This document shows, piece after piece, positions 1-5,933 of a stretch of DNA of 6,428 nucleotides; positions within the stretch are counted from its first letter, which is position 1; every line of letters begins with the position of its first letter. Location: contig CAMCZJ010000173.1 of NCBI GenBank assembly GCA_945886995.1, forward strand, positions 1 through 6,428. The letters are read 5' to 3'. This DNA is from Asaia bogorensis. Lineage in GTDB: Bacteria; Pseudomonadota; Alphaproteobacteria; Acetobacterales; Acetobacteraceae. Under the pieces are notes generated by a model. That model saw only the letters and a program-made list of their open reading frames with translations, was not told the origin of the DNA and searched no databases. The translations under genes and the position numbers were made by a program.

Positions 1-392
1 GCGAAGGAAAGCGGGCCATGCACATTGCGGTCTTCCAGCACTTCCGGCCAGGTGAATAAATCCGCCTTCATCTTCCCGGTCATGGGGAAGGCCGTGGGGT
101 TCAGCCCGCGCGGGGAAACCGGGCCGAAATCAAAGGTCTCCGCCGGGCCGCCGGGGGACATCACTTGCGCGAAGCCAATGCCGCCCAGTCCGCTATTCCA
201 GGGCTCCAGCGTCGCCAGCGCAAAGGCCGTGGCCACCGCCGCATCTGCCGCCGTGCCGCCGGCTTCCAGAATGGCAACGCCCGCCTCCGCGGCGCCGCGC
301 GCCTGGGACGCCACCATGCCCTTCCGGCCAGAGGCGGCGGGCTTGGTAATATGCCAATGCTGGGAAGTGTGACGGGGCGGGGTCCAGGCCAT
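1..392 (-). CDS. Gamma-glutamyltransferase family protein, N-terminal part (truncated by window edge)
   Basis: The first 130 residues of a GGT-family Ntn-hydrolase homologue are visible; the family is usually about 530-580 residues, so most of the protein, including the autocatalytic Thr, lies off the left edge. The family signature is clear: GMVAS at residues 25-29, then GGTAADAAVA at 45-54 and EPWNSGLGG at 63-71, matching the GG(N/T)AxDAAVA...SGxGG pattern of GGTs. The start is set by ATG at 392-390 with a GAGGA purine stretch about 10 nt upstream on the minus strand. There is no signal peptide, so it is probably cytoplasmic, unlike the periplasmic E. coli enzyme. The DFRE-x-AP segment of classical GGTs, whose Arg binds the gamma-glutamyl carboxylate (Arg114 in E. 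coli), reads DFGPVSP at 88-94, with Gly at the Arg position. A true glutathione-cleaving function is therefore doubtful; it may be a divergent family member acting on another amide. It is divergent from glcB. Family assignment is confident, substrate unknown. Confidence 0.88.
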   Translation of the reverse strand, partial: MAWTPPRHTSQHWHITKPAASGRKGMVASQARGAAEAGVAILEAGGTAADAAVATAFALATLEPWNSGLGGIGFAQVMSPGGPAETFDFGPVSPRGLNPTAFPMTGKMKADLFTWPEVLEDRNVHGPLSF

Positions 393-508
393 GATGCGGT
401 TTCCTCAATTTCTATGGGTCTAGCCTTGCGCCGCCCGCGGCTTCCCGCAAGCCCCCGCTCGGTTTGCCCCGCCGCCCCTTTCCTTTTATGGAACTCTCAG
501 GATTTTAT

Positions 509-528
509 GGGCGGGCCAAGACCCGCCC
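509..528 (+). promoter_or_regulatory. 5' leader hairpin upstream of glcB
   Basis: A perfect 7-bp stem, GGGCGGG (509-515) paired with CCCGCCC (522-528), closes a 6-nt loop CCAAGA. It ends 7 nt before the GGGAG ribosome binding site and 19 nt before the glcB ATG. No T-run follows, so it is not a standard intrinsic terminator. It could protect the mRNA 5' end, affect translation initiation, or be chance pairing in GC-rich DNA. A hairpin with the same stem and loop sizes sits at a similar distance before the SDR gene (2745-2764). Confidence 0.4.
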
Positions 529-535
529 CTTGTTC

Positions 536-540
536 GGGAG
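536..540 (+). promoter_or_regulatory. Ribosome binding site deciding the glcB start
   Basis: GGGAG lies 7 nt upstream of ATG 548. It supports that start over the in-frame TTG at 464, which would add 28 residues (PRRPFPFMELSG...) with no resemblance to the N-terminus of malate synthase G. Confidence 0.7.
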
Positions 541-547
541 CGCGCGA

Positions 548-2692
548 ATGTCTGCATCAAAGGGGCTTTCTGTTGCCCCCATTCTGAAGAATTTCATTGA
601 AACCGAAGCCCTGCCCGGGACAGGCGTGGAGCCAGCCCGCTTCTGGGCAGCGATGGAAAGCACGCTGCGAGAGATGGTGCCGACCAATGCCGCGCTGCTC
701 GCGAAGCGCGATGCGCTGCAAGAAAAGATTGATGCTTGGCACCAGGCCAACCCCGCCAAGCCGATTGATCAGGCGGCCTATACCGCCTTCCTGAAGGAAA
801 TCGGCTATCTGCTGCCGGAACCCGCAAGTGTGACGGTCGGCACCACGGATGTGGATGCGGAGATTGCCTCTATGGCCGGGCCGCAGCTTGTGGTGCCGGT
901 TTCCAATGCGCGTTACGCGTTGAACGCTGCCAATGCGCGTTGGGGCAGCCTGTATGATGCGCTTTACGGCACGGATGCCATCCCCGGCACGGCTTCCGGC
1001 AAGGGCTATGACCCGGAACGCGGCGCCAAGGTGATTGCCTATGCGCGTGGCGTGCTGGATAGCGCCGTGCCGCTCGCCAAGGGGTCGCATGCCGATGCCA
1101 CGGGCTACCGCATTGAAGGCGGCGCTTTGGAAGTGACGTTGAAGGATGGCAGCAAAACCGGCCTTGCGCGGCCTGGCCAATGCGTGGGCTTCCTCGGCGA
1201 AGCGCATGCGGTGTCTTCGCTGCTATTCGTCAATAACGGCCTGCATCTTGAAGTGCGGCTGGACCCTGCGCATCCGATCGGCAAGACCGATCCGGCGGGC
1301 ATTGCTGATGTTGCCTTGGAAAGCGCGTTGACCACCATTCAGGATTGCGAGGATTCCGTCGCTGCCGTGGATGCGGAAGACAAGGTTGCTGTCTATCGCA
1401 ATTGGCTCGGCTTGATGCGCGGCGATCTGGAAGCGAGCTTCGAGAAAGGCGGCAAGACCATGGTGCGCCGCCTGAACCCAGACCGCGTATTCCAGCGCCC
1501 AGCCGGCGGTGCCATCACGCTCCATGGGCGTTCGGTCATGTTGGTGCGCAATGTTGGCCATCACATGATGATTGATGCGGTGAAGCTGGATGGTGCGGAA
1601 GTGCCGGAAACCATTCTGGATGCCTTCTGCACGTCAGTTATTGCCATTCATGATATTCGTGGCAAGCGGCTGAATTCGCGCGCCGGCAGCGTTTACATCG
1701 TGAAGCCCAAGATGCATGGGCCGGAAGAGGTGGCCTGGGCGGATACGCTTTTCGCCCGCGTGGAAGATGCGCTGGGCTTGAAGCGCGCCACGCTGAAGAT
1801 GGGCATTATGGATGAGGAACGCCGCACCACGGTGAACTTGAAAGCCTGCATCGCGGCGGCCAAGGATCGCGTGGTCTTCATCAATACGGGTTTCCTGGAT
1901 CGCACCGGCGATGAAATCCACACTGCCATGGAAGCGGGCGCCGTCATTCGCAAGAATGACATGAAGGGTGCGGCCTGGATCAAGGCCTATGAGGATTGGA
2001 ATGTGGATACGGGCCTAGCCTGCGGGCTGCGTGGGCGTGCGCAGATCGGCAAGGGCATGTGGGCCATGCCGGATGCCATGGCGGCGATGCTCGACCAAAA
2101 GGTGGGCCATCCCAAGGCCGGCGCCTCCACTGCCTGGGTGCCGTCCCCCACGGCTGCCACCTTGCATGCGCTGCATTACCATCAGGTGAGCGTTGCCAAT
2201 CGGCAGGATGAAATCACCAAGGGCGGCCCGCGTGCGAAGTTGGATGATATTCTGACCGTGCCGCTGGCGCGCGATACCAATTGGTCTCCGGCCGATGTGC
2301 AGGCGGAGCTCGACAATAACGCGCAGGGCATTCTGGGCTATGTGGTGCGTTGGGTGGATCAGGGCGTTGGCTGTTCCAAGGTGCCGGACATCAATGATGT
2401 CGGGTTGATGGAAGACCGTGCGACGCTTCGCATCAGCAGCCAGCACATCGCCAATTGGCTCCGCCATGGTGTGGTGAGCGAAGCGCAGGTCATGGAAACC
2501 ATGAAGCGCATGGCCGCCGTGGTGGACCGCCAGAATGCCGGGGATGCGGCCTATCGCCCCATGGCGCCCGCCTTTGACGGGCCGGCCTTCAAGGGGGCGT
2601 GTGATCTGGTGCTGAAGGGCCGCGCGCAGCCCAATGGCTATACTGAATTTGTGCTGACGGCGCGGCGGCGGGAAGCCAAGGCGGCGGGGTAG
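548..2692 (+). CDS. glcB: Malate synthase G
   Basis: Cytoplasmic monomeric enzyme that condenses glyoxylate and acetyl-CoA to malate and CoA, feeding C2 compounds (glycolate, glyoxylate, acetate) into the TCA cycle. The 714 residues match the usual length of about 720. Similarity to E. coli GlcB as I recall it runs end to end: the N-terminal clasp (IETEALPGTGVEPARFW, 17-33), QLVVPVSNARYALNAANARW (113-132), TTIQDCEDSVAAVDAEDK (262-279), KPKMHGPEEVA (386-396), MDEERRT (421-427), GFLDRTGDE (448-456), STAWVPSPTAATLHALHYHQ (527-546) and the C-terminal plug with GVGCSKVPD (606-614) and MEDRATLRISSQ (621-632). By alignment with E. coli the catalytic Arg338, the Mg ligands Glu427 and Asp455, Cys617 and the catalytic base Asp631 correspond to Arg334, Glu423, Asp451, Cys609 and Asp623; all are intact. 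No glcDEF glycolate oxidase genes lie next to it. A terminator-like hairpin follows 8 nt after the stop. Confidence 0.98.
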   Translation: MSASKGLSVAPILKNFIETEALPGTGVEPARFWAAMESTLREMVPTNAALLAKRDALQEKIDAWHQANPAKPIDQAAYTAFLKEIGYLLPEPASVTVGTTDVDAEIASMAGPQLVVPVSNARYALNAANARWGSLYDALYGTDAIPGTASGKGYDPERGAKVIAYARGVLDSAVPLAKGSHADATGYRIEGGALEVTLKDGSKTGLARPGQCVGFLGEAHAVSSLLFVNNGLHLEVRLDPAHPIGKTDPAGIADVALESALTTIQDCEDSVAAVDAEDKVAVYRNWLGLMRGDLEASFEKGGKTMVRRLNPDRVFQRPAGGAITLHGRSVMLVRNVGHHMMIDAVKLDGAEVPETILDAFCTSVIAIHDIRGKRLNSRAGSVYIVKPKMHGPEEVAWADTLFARVEDALGLKRATLKMGIMDEERRTTVNLKACIAAAKDRVVFINTGFLDRTGDEIHTAMEAGAVIRKNDMKGAAWIKAYEDWNVDTGLACGLRGRAQIGKGMWAMPDAMAAMLDQKVGHPKAGASTAWVPSPTAATLHALHYHQVSVANRQDEITKGGPRAKLDDILTVPLARDTNWSPADVQAELDNNAQGILGYVVRWVDQGVGCSKVPDINDVGLMEDRATLRISSQHIANWLRHGVVSEAQVMETMKRMAAVVDRQNAGDAAYRPMAPAFDGPAFKGACDLVLKGRAQPNGYTEFVLTARRREAKAAG

Positions 2693-2699
2693 CTTCCGG

Positions 2700-2729
2700 G
2701 CGCCGCTTGTCTTTCCGGGCAAGCGGCGC
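2700..2729 (+). terminator. Terminator-like hairpin after glcB, without a U-tract
   Basis: A perfect 10-bp stem, GCGCCGCTTG (2700-2709) with CAAGCGGCGC (2720-2729), starts just after the glcB stop. Three further pairs (U·G, C-G, U·G at 2710-2712/2717-2719) can close the loop down to TTCC. The position and strength fit a terminator, but the downstream bases (AGCATGATGCG) have no T-run. It may be a partial terminator, an mRNA 3'-end stabiliser, or a processing site between glcB and the SDR gene. The pairing is directly visible; the role is inferred. Confidence 0.5.
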
Positions 2730-2744
2730 AAGCATGATGCGAAG

Positions 2745-2764
2745 CGGGTGGCAGTGACCACCCG
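2745..2764 (+). promoter_or_regulatory. 5' leader hairpin upstream of the SDR gene
   Basis: A perfect 7-bp stem, CGGGTGG (2745-2751) with CCACCCG (2758-2764), has a 6-nt loop CAGTGA. It ends 3 nt before the AGGAGGA ribosome binding site (2768-2774) and 17 nt before the ATG at 2782. Stem and loop lengths equal those of the hairpin before glcB, although the sequences differ. Function unknown; chance pairing is possible. Confidence 0.4.
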
Positions 2765-2781
2765 GGCAGGAGGAACGCATC

Positions 2782-3573
2782 ATGGATTTTTCAGGCAAGG
2801 TTGGCATTGTGACAGGCGGCGCCAATGGCATTGGCGCGGCAGTGGCGCGCGGTTTTGTCGCGCGCGGCGGCAAAATCGTGATTGTGGACCGCGACGCTGC
2901 CGCTGGAGAAGCCCTGGCCGCATCCCTGGGTGCATCGGCCTTGTTTCGCGCCGCTGATGTCACGAAATCCGCCGATGTCGCGGCTTATGTGAAGGCAGCG
3001 CAGGATCGCTTCGGCGCGATTGATTGCTTCCACAATAATGCCGGCATTGAAGGCCGGGTTGCGCGGCTCGCGGAATATGAGGAAGCCGTGTTTGACCAGA
3101 TCATGGCCGTGAATGTGAAGGGCGTGTTTCTGGGTCTTCGCCATGTGCTACCTGTGATGATCGCTGCCGGGCGCGGCACTGTGGTGAATACGGCCTCCAT
3201 CGCGGGGCTGGTGGGCTCACCCGGCATGGCAGCCTATTCCGCTTCCAAACATGCGGTGAATGGGCTCACCAAAAGTGTCGCGGGAGAAGTCGGGCCGCAT
3301 GGCATTCGCGTCAATGCCGTCTGCCCCGGCCCGATTGCGACCCGGATGATCGAGGAAGTCTCCCGCCAAGTGTCGCCCAATAACCCGAAGGGCGTTGAGG
3401 AACGCTATGCGGCGGGGATACCGCTCAGGCGTTATGGCACGGCAGAGGAAGTGGCCAATCTGGTGCTCTTCCTGCTGTCCGATCTCGCCAGCAATATGAC
3501 AGGTGGGGAATATACCGTGGATGGCGGGCGCACGGCGGCACCGGCAGGGGTTTCGGGGGGCACGACGCAGTAG
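2782..3573 (+). CDS. Classical short-chain dehydrogenase/reductase (SDR), NAD(P)-dependent
   Basis: A 263-residue cytoplasmic oxidoreductase of the classical SDR family (typical length about 250), interconverting an alcohol and a ketone. The Rossmann dinucleotide site TGGANGIG is at residues 11-18. Asp36 at the end of the second strand (IVIVDRD) suggests preference for NAD(H) over NADP(H). The NNAG motif is at 85-88. The catalytic tetrad is complete: Asn111, Ser139, Tyr152 and Lys156 (YSASK). The CPGP segment is at 181-184 and the family-typical C-terminal GGEYTVDGG at 241-249, followed by a short Ala/Gly/Thr tail. A strong AGGAGGA (2768-2774) 7 nt before the ATG fixes the start. It follows glcB in the same direction and may be reached by read-through past the hairpin at 2700-2729; only about 40 nt separate that hairpin from the ribosome binding site. 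Annotations such as 3-oxoacyl-ACP reductase or glucose 1-dehydrogenase are common for this type but the substrate is not readable from sequence. Confidence 0.95.
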   Translation: MDFSGKVGIVTGGANGIGAAVARGFVARGGKIVIVDRDAAAGEALAASLGASALFRAADVTKSADVAAYVKAAQDRFGAIDCFHNNAGIEGRVARLAEYEEAVFDQIMAVNVKGVFLGLRHVLPVMIAAGRGTVVNTASIAGLVGSPGMAAYSASKHAVNGLTKSVAGEVGPHGIRVNAVCPGPIATRMIEEVSRQVSPNNPKGVEERYAAGIPLRRYGTAEEVANLVLFLLSDLASNMTGGEYTVDGGRTAAPAGVSGGTTQ

Positions 3574-3589
3574 GGGGCGCTACCCTCTA
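3571..3589 (+). other. Possible weak hairpin spanning both convergent stop codons
   Basis: The SDR stop (3571-3573) and CoA-transferase stop (3582-3580) are 6 bp apart. Read as plus-strand RNA, 3571-3577 can pair with 3583-3589, giving 7 pairs including one G·U around a CGCTA loop. On the minus strand the wobble becomes a mismatch. No T-run follows. It is too weak to be called a terminator. Confidence 0.2.
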
Positions 3590-4803
3590 ATCACCCCAGC
3601 CGCACACAACGCATCATAGCGCGCGGCGCCAAGCGCTGCCCCCAGAACTTCCGCATTATGCTCGCCCAGTTTGGGGGCAGGGCGGGCCAGGATGCCCGGT
3701 GTCGCGGAAAGTCGCGGCACCATGCCATGCATGGGTAGCCAGCCGCCCGGCATATCGGCATCCGGCACTTCAATCAGCGCTTCGCGTTCAATGGCGTAAG
3801 CATCGCTATCCAGCATTTCGGTATCCATGATGGGCCCGATGGTCACACCGGCCTTGTCGAAATGCGCAAGGTTTTCGGCCATGTCGCGCGCCCCGATGAA
3901 GCCGCCGATGATGGCATCCAACTCCTGCCAGTTTTTCACGCGGGCTGGGTTATTGGCAAAGCGCGGGTCAGTAATCAGCGCTTCCTGCCCGATGGACCGT
4001 AGCAGTTTCTCCGTCATGCCTTGGGTGGAAGCGGAAAGGCAAACCCAGCCGCCATCCTTGGTGCGATAGGCGTTGCGCGGCGATGTGTTGGTGCTGCGGC
4101 TGCCGGTGCGGGGTTTGCGTTGGCGCGTCAGGCGCCAATTGGCCACTTGCGGTTCCAGCACGCTGAAAAGGGGTTCGAATAGCGAAACATCAATCACCTG
4201 CCCCTGGCCGGTCGCTTCCGCATGGCGCAGCGCAATCATGGCAGCAGCCGAACCGTAAAGCCCGGCATAGGCATCACCCATGAACATGGGCGGCAGTACG
4301 GGTTCGCGGTCTTCAAAACCATTGATGGCGGCGAAGCCGGAATAGCCTTCCACCAAAGTACCAAAACCTGGCTTGTGCCGATAAGGCCCATCCTGCCCCC
4401 AGCCGGAAACCCGCGCGATGACAAGGCGCGGATTGGCAGCAAGCAGGCTTGCGGGATCAAGCCCCATGGCTTCCAGCACACCAGGGCGGAAGCTTTCCAC
4501 CAGCATCGCTGCATTACTGGCAAGGGCACGCACGGCGGCGATGCCTTCCGCGTTTTTCAAATCAAGGCAGATGCTTTTCTTGTTACGGCAAATGGTCTTC
4601 CAGCTTGTCTCCACGCCGCCCACACGCCAGGCGCGCAAGGTATCGCCTTCGGGCGGTTCAACCTTGATCACTTCCGCGCCGTGATCGGCGAAAACCTTGG
4701 TCAGGATATTGCCAGCAACCAGGCGCGAGAGGTCCACCACGCGCACGCCATCCATGGCGCCTTTCGCGGCGGGGTCGAAATTCTTGCGGCGCATTTCGGC
4801 CAT
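3580..4803 (-). CDS. CaiB/BaiF family (class III) CoA-transferase
   Basis: A 407-residue protein, the usual size for family III CoA-transferases, which move CoA between carboxylic acids through an aspartyl-CoA thioester intermediate and act as interlocked dimers in the cytoplasm. Family landmarks in order: GVRVVDLSRLVAGN (19-32), FADHGAEVIKVEPPEGD (38-54), NKKSICLDLKN (74-84), ESFRPGVLEAMGLD (103-116), SGWGQDGPYRHKPGF (133-147) and MGDAYAGLYG (175-184). Asp177 in the GD motif aligns with catalytic Asp169 of formyl-CoA transferase, which favours a transferase over an alpha-methylacyl-CoA racemase. It begins 4 nt after the stop of the binding-protein gene, so the two are probably co-transcribed and translationally coupled; no good ribosome binding site precedes the ATG at 4803. 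An internal ATG at 4755 (residue 17, MDGVRVVDLS), preceded by AAAGG, would give a more typical N-terminus and is a real alternative. The CoA donor and acceptor are unknown; succinyl-CoA is a common donor in the family. Confidence 0.94.
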   Translation of the reverse strand: MAEMRRKNFDPAAKGAMDGVRVVDLSRLVAGNILTKVFADHGAEVIKVEPPEGDTLRAWRVGGVETSWKTICRNKKSICLDLKNAEGIAAVRALASNAAMLVESFRPGVLEAMGLDPASLLAANPRLVIARVSGWGQDGPYRHKPGFGTLVEGYSGFAAINGFEDREPVLPPMFMGDAYAGLYGSAAAMIALRHAEATGQGQVIDVSLFEPLFSVLEPQVANWRLTRQRKPRTGSRSTNTSPRNAYRTKDGGWVCLSASTQGMTEKLLRSIGQEALITDPRFANNPARVKNWQELDAIIGGFIGARDMAENLAHFDKAGVTIGPIMDTEMLDSDAYAIEREALIEVPDADMPGGWLPMHGMVPRLSATPGILARPAPKLGEHNAEVLGAALGAARYDALCAAGVIRG

Positions 4804-4807
4804 AGGA

Positions 4808-5776
4808 TCAATCCAGCTTGATATTCGCCGCCGTCGCTACTTCGCGCCAGCGGGCGAGTTCAACGCGCAGAAGCTCGGTAAAGGCTTGCGGTGTGGTGGG
4901 TGATGGGCGGGCACCTTCGCTTTGCAACAGCTTCGCCATTTCGGGATCCGCCAGGGCGGCGTTGGCTTCTGCGTTCAATCGCGTGAGGATTTCCGGCGGC
5001 AGGCCGCGTGGCGCGAAAAGCCCCCACCAAATGTCGCTTTCATAATCAATGCCGCTTTCCTTCACCGTGGGACCAGGGGGTGAGCCTTCCGGCGCGCCTG
5101 GCGCGGTATAGGCCAAAAGCCTGACGCGCCCTTCGCGCACCACACCTGCAGCGCTTGGCATGGTGGTGATCAGCACGGGGATATGGCCGGCCACCAAATC
5201 CGTCACGGCGGGCGGCATGCCGCGATAGGGCACGTGGTTCATCTGAATGCCGGCACGCAGACAGAAATACTCGGTCACGAAATGATTGATGCCACCCGGC
5301 CCGGAAGACCCGTAATCAATTGCGCCCGGCCTTTCGCGCGCCATGCGTACCAAATCGGCGACGCTGCGCGCCGGGAAATCCGGATGCACCAAGACAATGA
5401 AGGGTGAGCGCGCAAGCAAGGCGACTGGGGTGAAATTCTCCAATACCCCCCAGGGCACGCGCTGGGTGATGGAAGTTGTCGCGAAGGAGGAGGAGGAGAC
5501 CATGAGCGTATAGCCATCGGGGGCCGATTGCGCGACCGCAGTCGCGCCAATGGCACCACCGGCCCCGGCCCGATTCTCGATCACCACGGGCTGGCCCAGG
5601 CGGGCTTGCAAACGCTCGGCCAAGGGGCGGGCGACCACATCATTGGACCCGCCGGGCGGGAAGGGCACGACGATTCGCACCGGGCGGACGGGCCAGGGCG
5701 CCTGCGCCAGGGCAGGGGCGGCAAGTGGCGCAGTGGCAGCCAGCAAAAGGGCACGGCGGCGGAGCGTGGGGGTCAT
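4808..5776 (-). CDS. Tripartite tricarboxylate transporter (TTT) family substrate-binding protein, Bug/TctC type
   Basis: A 322-residue periplasmic solute-binding protein, typical for the Bug family (about 320). Residues 1-26 form a signal peptide: RRR at 6-8, a hydrophobic Ala/Leu stretch, and a likely cleavage after ALA (22-24) or AQA (24-26). RR-A-L-L resembles a twin-arginine motif, though Sec export is also possible. The mature start PVRPVRIVVPFPPGGSNDVVAR (29-50) and ENRAGAGGAIGA (67-78) are hallmark Bug segments. The PFPPGGS loop and the YGSSGPGG loop (155-162) are the two regions that bind the ligand carboxylate in solved Bug structures. APDGYTL (85-91) and WWGLFAPRGLP (250-260) are also typical. 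AGGAGA lies 7 nt before the ATG. No tctA/tctB permease genes are nearby, which is common for Bug proteins in lineages where they have multiplied. The ligand is probably a small carboxylate, possibly the acid handled by the adjacent CoA-transferase. Confidence 0.95.
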   Translation of the reverse strand: MTPTLRRRALLLAATAPLAAPALAQAPWPVRPVRIVVPFPPGGSNDVVARPLAERLQARLGQPVVIENRAGAGGAIGATAVAQSAPDGYTLMVSSSSFATTSITQRVPWGVLENFTPVALLARSPFIVLVHPDFPARSVADLVRMARERPGAIDYGSSGPGGINHFVTEYFCLRAGIQMNHVPYRGMPPAVTDLVAGHIPVLITTMPSAAGVVREGRVRLLAYTAPGAPEGSPPGPTVKESGIDYESDIWWGLFAPRGLPPEILTRLNAEANAALADPEMAKLLQSEGARPSPTTPQAFTELLRVELARWREVATAANIKLD

Positions 5777-5933
5777 GGCGTCATCTCCTGGGCGTTTTCG
5801 CGCCTATTCTCGCCCATTGCGGCACTTCTGCGAAGCGGGGCTTGCCCCTGTTCGGATGCTGCGGCATTGGAAATCTTGCAATCGGCGGAATGATCAGGGT
5901 CCGAGAGTCGCGGGGAGAGGATTTTCAGCAGGC
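5777..5933. promoter_or_regulatory. Divergent intergenic region between the binding-protein gene and the J-like gene
   Basis: This 157-bp spacer should carry promoters for both directions. It holds the AGGAGA ribosome binding site of the minus-strand gene (5789-5784) and a GGGGAGAGG purine tract (5912-5920) before the plus-strand gene. I could not identify a convincing -35/-10 pair or operator palindrome. Confidence 0.45.

Larger units (their letters stand above)
393..547. promoter_or_regulatory. Divergent intergenic region between the GGT homologue and glcB
   Basis: This 155-bp spacer must hold the promoters of both divergent genes. I could not find a convincing -35/-10 pair on either strand. 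There is a T-rich stretch around 479-489 and a second around 503-508 on the plus strand, both short of consensus. The glcB-proximal part contains a GC-rich hairpin (509-528) and the ribosome binding site (536-540). No glycine-riboswitch-like core was recognised, although that element controls glycine and glyoxylate genes in some bacteria. Confidence 0.5.

Noticed and set aside
425..451. Inverted repeat CTTGCG/CGCAAG in the divergent spacer
   Set aside because: Only 6 bp with a 15-nt GC-rich loop. This is expected by chance, and there is no second copy to suggest an operator.
464..547. N-terminal extension of malate synthase G from TTG 464
   Set aside because: No ribosome binding site was seen for it, the 28 extra residues do not resemble the family N-terminus, and it would place the leader hairpin inside the coding region. 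ATG 548 has GGGAG at good spacing.
393..547. Glycine-type riboswitch before glcB
   Set aside because: I looked because of the glyoxylate/glycine connection, but the conserved paired core with GGAGAG-like segments is absent and the space is short.
165..587. Plus-strand open frame covering the GGT homologue and the divergent spacer
   Set aside because: It overlaps a minus-strand gene with clear GGT motifs and the glcB start. The translation is low-complexity Ala/Arg/Pro-rich.
557..1207. Minus-strand open frame of 216 codons antisense to the glcB 5' half
   Set aside because: Same reason: a shadow of glcB with no recognisable domain.
2015..2761. Long minus-strand open frame of 248 codons antisense to glcB
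   Set aside because: It mirrors the codon structure of the well-conserved glcB. Its His/Arg-rich translation matches no family I know and is typical of antisense frames in GC-rich genes.
4222..4821. Plus-strand open frame of 199 codons antisense to the CoA-transferase
   Set aside because: Antisense shadow of a gene with full family landmarks; His/Ala-rich with no domain.
5483..5513. GGA-repeat ribosome-binding-like tract followed by ATG on the plus strand
   Set aside because: The frame is only three codons before a stop. On the minus strand the repeat encodes four serines (94-97) of the Bug protein.
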